A DNA stretch of 64,000 bases, from contig BJFY01000003.1 in assembly GCA_014190155.1 (NCBI GenBank), forward strand, positions 62,001 through 126,000, read 5' to 3'. This DNA comes from Actinomycetes bacterium. GTDB taxonomy: Bacteria > Actinomycetota > Actinomycetes > Nanopelagicales > Nanopelagicaceae. Below, in pieces: positions 60,225 to 64,000 of this stretch; the stretch's first letter is position 1, and every line of letters begins with the position of its first letter. The position numbers and the translations under genes are program-made. The notes under the pieces were generated by a model, which saw only the letters and a list, made by a program, of their open reading frames with translations, did no database searches and was not told the DNA's origin.

Positions 60225-61841
60225 TCAATGCTCCCAGACGGGCGTAGGGCTCTCAAAGACTTGGCCATTAGCCCCAAAAATCAGATATCTAGTGAAGCCG
60301 CGGGAGAACCAGCGATCGTGCGTAACCGCAAAGACCGTTCCTTCGTAACTTTCGAGCGCACCTTCTAACGCTTCTGCGCTAGCTAAATCTAAATTATCGG
60401 TAGGTTCATCGAGCAATAAAAGCGTTGAGCCTTGTAGCTCTAATAAGAGAACTTGAAAGCGCGCTTGCTGGCCTCCCGAAAGCGTTGTGAATTTCTGCTC
60501 TGCTTGCGCGCTTATTTCATAACGTCCTAAAACGCTCTTTGCGCCACCAAGTTGGAGTGAATGTTCATTCCACAAAATCTCTAACAGTGTTTGACCAATA
60601 AATTCAGGGTGTGAATGGGTCTGCGCAAAAAATCCCGGCTTAACTCGCGCTCCTAATTTAAATGAACCGGTATGTGCAACTTTGCTTTCGCCAGAAAGTA
60701 ACCGTAAGAAATGTGATTTACCAGTTCCGTTTTTTCCTAAAACTGCGACACGGTCTCCAAAAAATACTTCAAAAGTAAATGGTTCGGTTAAATTATCTAA
60801 AGCTAGGTTTTCGCAAGTAAACACCCGCTCGCCCGTTCGCCCACCTTTTAGCCCAACCCGAACATCTTGTTCTAGCGGTGGTGCTGGCGGTGGGCCAACT
60901 TCTTCAAATTTCCTGAATCTAGTTTGCATCGCTCTATATTTAGAAGCCATATCTGGCGAACTTGCTGCTTGTGCTTGGAGCGTTCGAACTAAATCTTTAA
61001 GACGATCGCGCTCTTGCTCCCAACGAAGTAGTAACTCGGCGAACCGAGCATTTCTGGCTTTACGCGCATCATGCCAAGTTTCAAAATTACCACCATGCAT
61101 CCAAGTAGTATTTCCAAGCGCACCTTGTTCTAAGGTAACAATTTTATTTGAGACTGAATTTAAAAGTTCGCGATCATGGCTCACAAAAAGCACCGTTTTT
61201 TTAGATGAAATCAACTCATTTTCTAACCACCGTTTTGATGGCACATCTAAATAGTTATCTGGTTCATCTAGTAATAAAACTTCTTCAGGACCGCGCAGTA
61301 ATACTTGTAGAACAACTTTTTTCTGTTCGCCACCAGAAAGGGTGGCTGCTTCTCGGTCCGCGACCTCGTCAAATGTTTTACCTAGGGCTTCGGTACAGCA
61401 TTGATCCCACATAACTTCGGCGTCATATCCCCCAATGTCACCCCAATCTGAGAGCGCTTGCGCATATAACATCTGTTCTTTTTCGCCATCTTGCCCAGTG
61501 GTCATTGCGAGATTCATCGCACCTTCAGCATCAGTTAATTTCTTGGAAGCGATTCGAATTTTCTCTTGCGAAACTGATATTAATAAATCTCTTACGGTAG
61601 AACCATCTCTTACCGTTCCGATGAATTGGCGCATCACTCCTAAACCGCCGGAAATCGCAACTTTGCCGCTCTCGGGTTCTAAGTCTCCAGAGATCATTCT
61701 TACTAGCGTGGTTTTGCCAGAACCGTTTGGCCCAATTAACGCGACTTTTGCGCCTTCGCCAACTCGAAATGAAACATCATTAAGAAGCACTCGCCCATCT
61801 GAAAGTGAATACTCAATTCCAATTACATCTATATGTCCCAT
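60225..61841 (-). CDS. ABC-F family ATPase
   Basis: A 538-residue cytosolic protein with two ABC domains and no membrane segment. Domain 1: GPNGSGKTTLVRMISG, LSGGEQKKVVLQVLL, LLLDEPDNYLD. Domain 2: GKNGTGKSHFLRLLSG, LSGGQQARFQVLLL, LLLDEPTDNLD. The charged inter-domain linker, about residues 260-330 (RLKDLVRTLQAQAAS), is the P-site tRNA interaction motif region. ABC-F proteins act on the ribosome in translation or antibiotic protection; which one applies here is not determinable. It lies 5 bases after truA. Confidence 0.9.
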   Translation of the reverse strand: MGHIDVIGIEYSLSDGRVLLNDVSFRVGEGAKVALIGPNGSGKTTLVRMISGDLEPESGKVAISGGLGVMRQFIGTVRDGSTVRDLLISVSQEKIRIASKKLTDAEGAMNLAMTTGQDGEKEQMLYAQALSDWGDIGGYDAEVMWDQCCTEALGKTFDEVADREAATLSGGEQKKVVLQVLLRGPEEVLLLDEPDNYLDVPSKRWLENELISSKKTVLFVSHDRELLNSVSNKIVTLEQGALGNTTWMHGGNFETWHDARKARNARFAELLLRWEQERDRLKDLVRTLQAQAASSPDMASKYRAMQTRFRKFEEVGPPPAPPLEQDVRVGLKGGRTGERVFTCENLALDNLTEPFTFEVFFGDRVAVLGKNGTGKSHFLRLLSGESKVAHTGSFKLGARVKPGFFAQTHSHPEFIGQTLLEILWNEHSLQLGGAKSVLGRYEISAQAEQKFTTLSGGQQARFQVLLLELQGSTLLLLDEPTDNLDLASAEALEGALESYEGTVFAVTHDRWFSRGFTRYLIFGANGQVFESPTPVWEH

Positions 61842-61846
61842 TTTTA

Positions 61847-62632
61847 TTAATACGCAATACTCTGCAAAGTTAGGCCGCGCGCGGGAAAAACTAAGCTATC
61901 ACTAATGCGAGTTTTGTCTTCAAGAATAGTTTTGATCCATTCTGGTTCGAATCTGCCTTCAGCAACGCAAGCTGCTGCTCCAACCATGTTGCGAACCATG
62001 GAATAGCAAAATGCGTCACCGATTACATCAGCTCGTAGAAAACCATCACTGCCACGTTCCCAATTAAATTTTTCCAACGTTCTAATCGTGGTAGCGCCAG
62101 TATCTGGCTTACAGAAAGTTGCAAAATCATGTTTACCAATTAAGTAATTACTCGCTGCTTGTAACCGATCTAGATCTAATTTGCGGTACCAAGAAGTGGT
62201 ATCAAAGCGCGCTAACGGTGGGATAGTTTGCAGCCCGTCGGCAATTTTATAAATGTAGTGTCGACTGATTGCAGAAAAACGGGCATGAAAATTACTTGGT
62301 GCTGGGACGGCTGAAATAATGCGAATATCTTCAGTGAGAATCCGATTTAATTTATAGGCAAAATTATCAACTTCCCAGGCATTTTCGTCGCGGTCTAAGT
62401 TCGGCAAATCAAAGTGGGCAACTTGTTGCGCTGCATGTACGCCAGCATCGGTCCTGCCCGCGGCTGTTAACTCGATAGGCTCGCGAGTAAAAGTTTCCAG
62501 CGCGCTCTCCATCGTGCTCTGAATTGTTACTTGATCGGGTTGCTTAGCCCAGCCAGCAAAATTGCTGCCATCATAAGAAAAATCTAACCGGATACGAAAA
62601 AACCCACTCTCAGGTTTGAGAGTGGGTTCCAT
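61847..62632 (-). CDS. truA: tRNA pseudouridine synthase TruA
   Basis: A 261-residue enzyme forming pseudouridine at positions 38-40 of tRNAs. The catalytic Asp is in TAAGRTDAGVHAAQQ, and LDFSYDGSNFAGWAKQ, HDFATFCK and FCYSMVRNMVGA are conserved. The only usable start is ATG 62632, because no ATG, GTG or TTG lies between it and the conserved YDGSNF. As a result an intrinsic terminator sits inside codons 2-13. Confidence 0.94.
   Translation of the reverse strand: MEPTLKPESGFFRIRLDFSYDGSNFAGWAKQPDQVTIQSTMESALETFTREPIELTAAGRTDAGVHAAQQVAHFDLPNLDRDENAWEVDNFAYKLNRILTEDIRIISAVPAPSNFHARFSAISRHYIYKIADGLQTIPPLARFDTTSWYRKLDLDRLQAASNYLIGKHDFATFCKPDTGATTIRTLEKFNWERGSDGFLRADVIGDAFCYSMVRNMVGAAACVAEGRFEPEWIKTILEDKTRISDSLVFPARGLTLQSIAY
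62597..62628 (-). terminator. Intrinsic terminator of rplQ overlapping the start of truA
   Basis: On the - strand AACCCACTCTCA (62617-62628) pairs perfectly with TGAGAGTGGGTT (62601-62612) around AACC, and the transcript continues with T to give six consecutive T. This is a textbook Rho-independent terminator, but its stem begins two bases after the truA ATG and the T-run encodes Phe-Phe. Confidence 0.88.
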
Positions 62633-62659
62633 CGTTAATCTATTTTGTGAAGCGTTACT

Positions 62660-63118
62660 TTACTTAGCGACAGCTTTCTTAGCTGCAGCTTTCTTCTTCG
62701 GTGCAGCAGCTTTCTTTGTGGCTTTCACTGCTTCATCAACTGTTGCAGTTTTAGCAGATACGCCATCTACAAGTACTTCGATAACTGCCATTGGCGCGTT
62801 ATCGCCCTTGCGTGGGCCAATCTTTGTGATGCGGGTATAGCCACCTTTGCGCGCTTCAAATCGTGGACCGATTTCAGTAAAGAGAGTGTGTACCACGCTC
62901 TTATTTGTAATCTGTGCCATTACTAAACGGCGTGCTGCAAGGTCACCCTTTTTCGCATGAGTGATTAACTTTTCAGCTAGTGGACGTAACCGCTTTGCTT
63001 TCGCTTCAGTTGTGGTGATTTTTCCATGTTGGAAAAGTTGTTCCGCAAGTGTGCGTAGCAATAAACGTTCATGTGATGGGCTCGAGCCGAGGCGTGGGCC
63101 TTTACTTGGTCTTGGCAT
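62660..63118 (-). CDS. rplQ: 50S ribosomal protein L17
   Basis: A 152-residue ribosomal protein: [34 protein letters not shown] (seen in parts), [18 protein letters not shown] and [19 protein letters not shown]. It ends in a Lys/Ala-rich tail of about 25 residues, common in actinobacteria. It follows rpoA by 15 bases as the last gene of the ribosomal protein-rpoA cluster. Confidence 0.97.
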   Translation of the reverse strand: MPRPSKGPRLGSSPSHERLLLRTLAEQLFQHGKITTTEAKAKRLRPLAEKLITHAKKGDLAARRLVMAQITNKSVVHTLFTEIGPRFEARKGGYTRITKIGPRKGDNAPMAVIEVLVDGVSAKTATVDEAVKATKKAAAPKKKAAAKKAVAK

Positions 63119-63133
63119 TATCTATTCCCTACC

Positions 63134-64000
63134 TTATGCCTGCTCTGAATCGACAAGATCATCATCAACATCAGCGCCATAGTTCTGGTGCTTTGTTGGA
63201 TCGAAGCCGGCTGGTGAATCTTTGAGTTCCATACCCATTGATACCAATTTAGCCTTAACTTCGTCGATTGATTTTGATCCGAAATTACGGATATCCAATA
63301 GATCAGCTTCGCTGCGGCTAACGAGTTCTCCAACAGTGTGGATTCCTTCACGCTTTAAGCAGTTATATGAGCGCACAGTTAGATCTAGATCTTCGATTGG
63401 AAGTGCTAGGTCTGCTGCGAGGGCTGCATCTTGAATGGAAGGACCGAGGTCAATTCCTTCAGCTGCATAGTTAAGTTCGTGTGCTAGACCGAAGAGTTCA
63501 ACAAGTGTCTTACCTGCAGATGCCATTGCATCGCGAGGTGAGATTGAACGCTTGGTTTCAACATCAAGAATTAAACGATCGAAGTCAGTACGTTGTTCAA
63601 CACGAGTTGCTTCTACCTTGTAGGTAACGCGAAGTACTGGTGAATAAATGGAGTCAACCGGAATTCTTCCAATCTCAGCGCCAACTTGCTTGTTTTGAAC
63701 TGCAGTTACATAACCGCGACCGCGTTCAATAGTAATTTCAATTTCAAGGTTTGCTTTTGCGTTCAAGGTTGCGATGTGAAGATCAGGGTTATGAACTTCA
63801 ACGCCAGCCGGAACTGCAACATCAGCACCAGTTACTTTGCCATCTCCGTTTTTACGGATGTAAGCAACAGTTGGCTCATCGTTATCGGATGCGAAAACTA
63901 GGTTCTTGATGTTGAGGACGATCTCAGTGAGATCTTCTTTTACGCCTTCAATGGTGCTGAACTCGTGGAGCGCACCGGCCACGCGGATGCTAGTGATAGC
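63134..64000 (-). CDS. rpoA: RNA polymerase alpha subunit (5' partial)
   Basis: The C-terminal part of the alpha subunit; the frame stays open to the right window edge, where it reads [19 protein letters not shown], part of the conserved N-terminal assembly domain, so about 40-50 residues lie outside. The remaining NTD is followed by a linker and the alpha-CTD ([36 protein letters not shown]), which contacts UP elements and activators. It ends in an acidic tail. Confidence 0.97.
   Translation of the reverse strand, partial: AITSIRVAGALHEFSTIEGVKEDLTEIVLNIKNLVFASDNDEPTVAYIRKNGDGKVTGADVAVPAGVEVHNPDLHIATLNAKANLEIEITIERGRGYVTAVQNKQVGAEIGRIPVDSIYSPVLRVTYKVEATRVEQRTDFDRLILDVETKRSISPRDAMASAGKTLVELFGLAHELNYAAEGIDLGPSIQDAALAADLALPIEDLDLTVRSYNCLKREGIHTVGELVSRSEADLLDIRNFGSKSIDEVKAKLVSMGMELKDSPAGFDPTKHQNYGADVDDDLVDSEQA

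Overview
The window looks like part of the chromosome of a small, AT-rich, streamlined actinobacterium. The evidence is a WhiB-family regulator, GuaB3, a PerM/DUF6350 membrane protein between sucD and purN, a DUF3017 protein next to folD, a GroEL with a His-rich tail beside groES, MsiK, and the gene order alr...tsaE-tsaB-rimI-tsaD-groES-groEL-whiB-guaB-guaB3. The base composition is low for the phylum (judged by eye, not computed) and genes are packed with 1-8 bp overlaps and no gap above about 170 bp. That fits the freshwater acI/Nanopelagicales type, but this placement is inference. No tRNA, rRNA, IS element, prophage or CRISPR array was seen, and no gene-free stretch exceeds 300 bases.

Layout. 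1-4.7 kb: 3' end of an acyl-CoA carboxylase alpha subunit, a gamma-glutamylcyclotransferase-like gene and, convergent, a fused proline dehydrogenase/P5C dehydrogenase (PutA). 4.8-18.6 kb: a nucleoside uptake and salvage locus in two convergent arms. The + arm has purine nucleoside phosphorylase, a phosphosugar mutase, DeoC and two aldehyde dehydrogenase-like genes (one complete, one lacking the catalytic domain). The - arm has a BMP-family lipoprotein, a double ATPase, two permeases, cytidine deaminase, thymidine phosphorylase and adenosine deaminase. 18.6-23.5 kb (-): a second BMP-like protein, the large subunit of a B12-dependent acyl-CoA mutase, TrpS and a CNNM/CorC membrane protein. 23.5-24.8 kb (+): MsiK behind a structured leader. 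24.8-36 kb (-): Icd, Mdh, DUF3017, FolD, PurH, PurN, PerM, SucD, SucC, the small B12-binding mutase subunit and PcrA. 36-42.7 kb: a PIG-L deacetylase, a secreted cyclophilin, GuaA, GuaB3, an IMP dehydrogenase without CBS domains, a CarH-like MerR/B12 regulator and, divergent, WhiB. 42.7-47.3 kb (-): GroEL/GroES under a CIRCE-type site, then the TsaD/RimI/TsaB/TsaE cluster. 47.3-53.7 kb (-): a secreted hydrolase translationally coupled to a branched-chain amino-acid-type ABC transporter. 53.7-64 kb (-): Alr, AcpS, PAP2, GlmS, GlmM, S9, L13, an ABC-F ATPase, TruA, L17 and the 3' part of RpoA.

How the genes work together. Imported nucleosides are deaminated and phosphorolysed; (deoxy)ribose-1-phosphate is isomerised and, for deoxyribose, cleaved by DeoC to glyceraldehyde-3-phosphate and acetaldehyde, which the adjacent aldehyde dehydrogenase can oxidise. 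If the carboxylase at the left edge uses propionyl-CoA, its product could be fed through the split B12 mutase to succinyl-CoA, and SucCD is encoded directly after the small mutase subunit. Icd and Mdh belong to the same central pathway. Purine synthesis (FolD, PurN, PurH, GuaB, GuaA) is spread over the middle.

The items most worth a second look are: the CarH-like regulator with two exact GTCAAA repeats 11 bp apart beside the WhiB promoter; the complete-plus-catalytic-less aldehyde dehydrogenase pair that resembles a split ALDH16; the non-lipoprotein LivK coupled to a secreted hydrolase; the structured leader of the nucleoside-binding lipoprotein; and an intrinsic terminator embedded in the first codons of truA.
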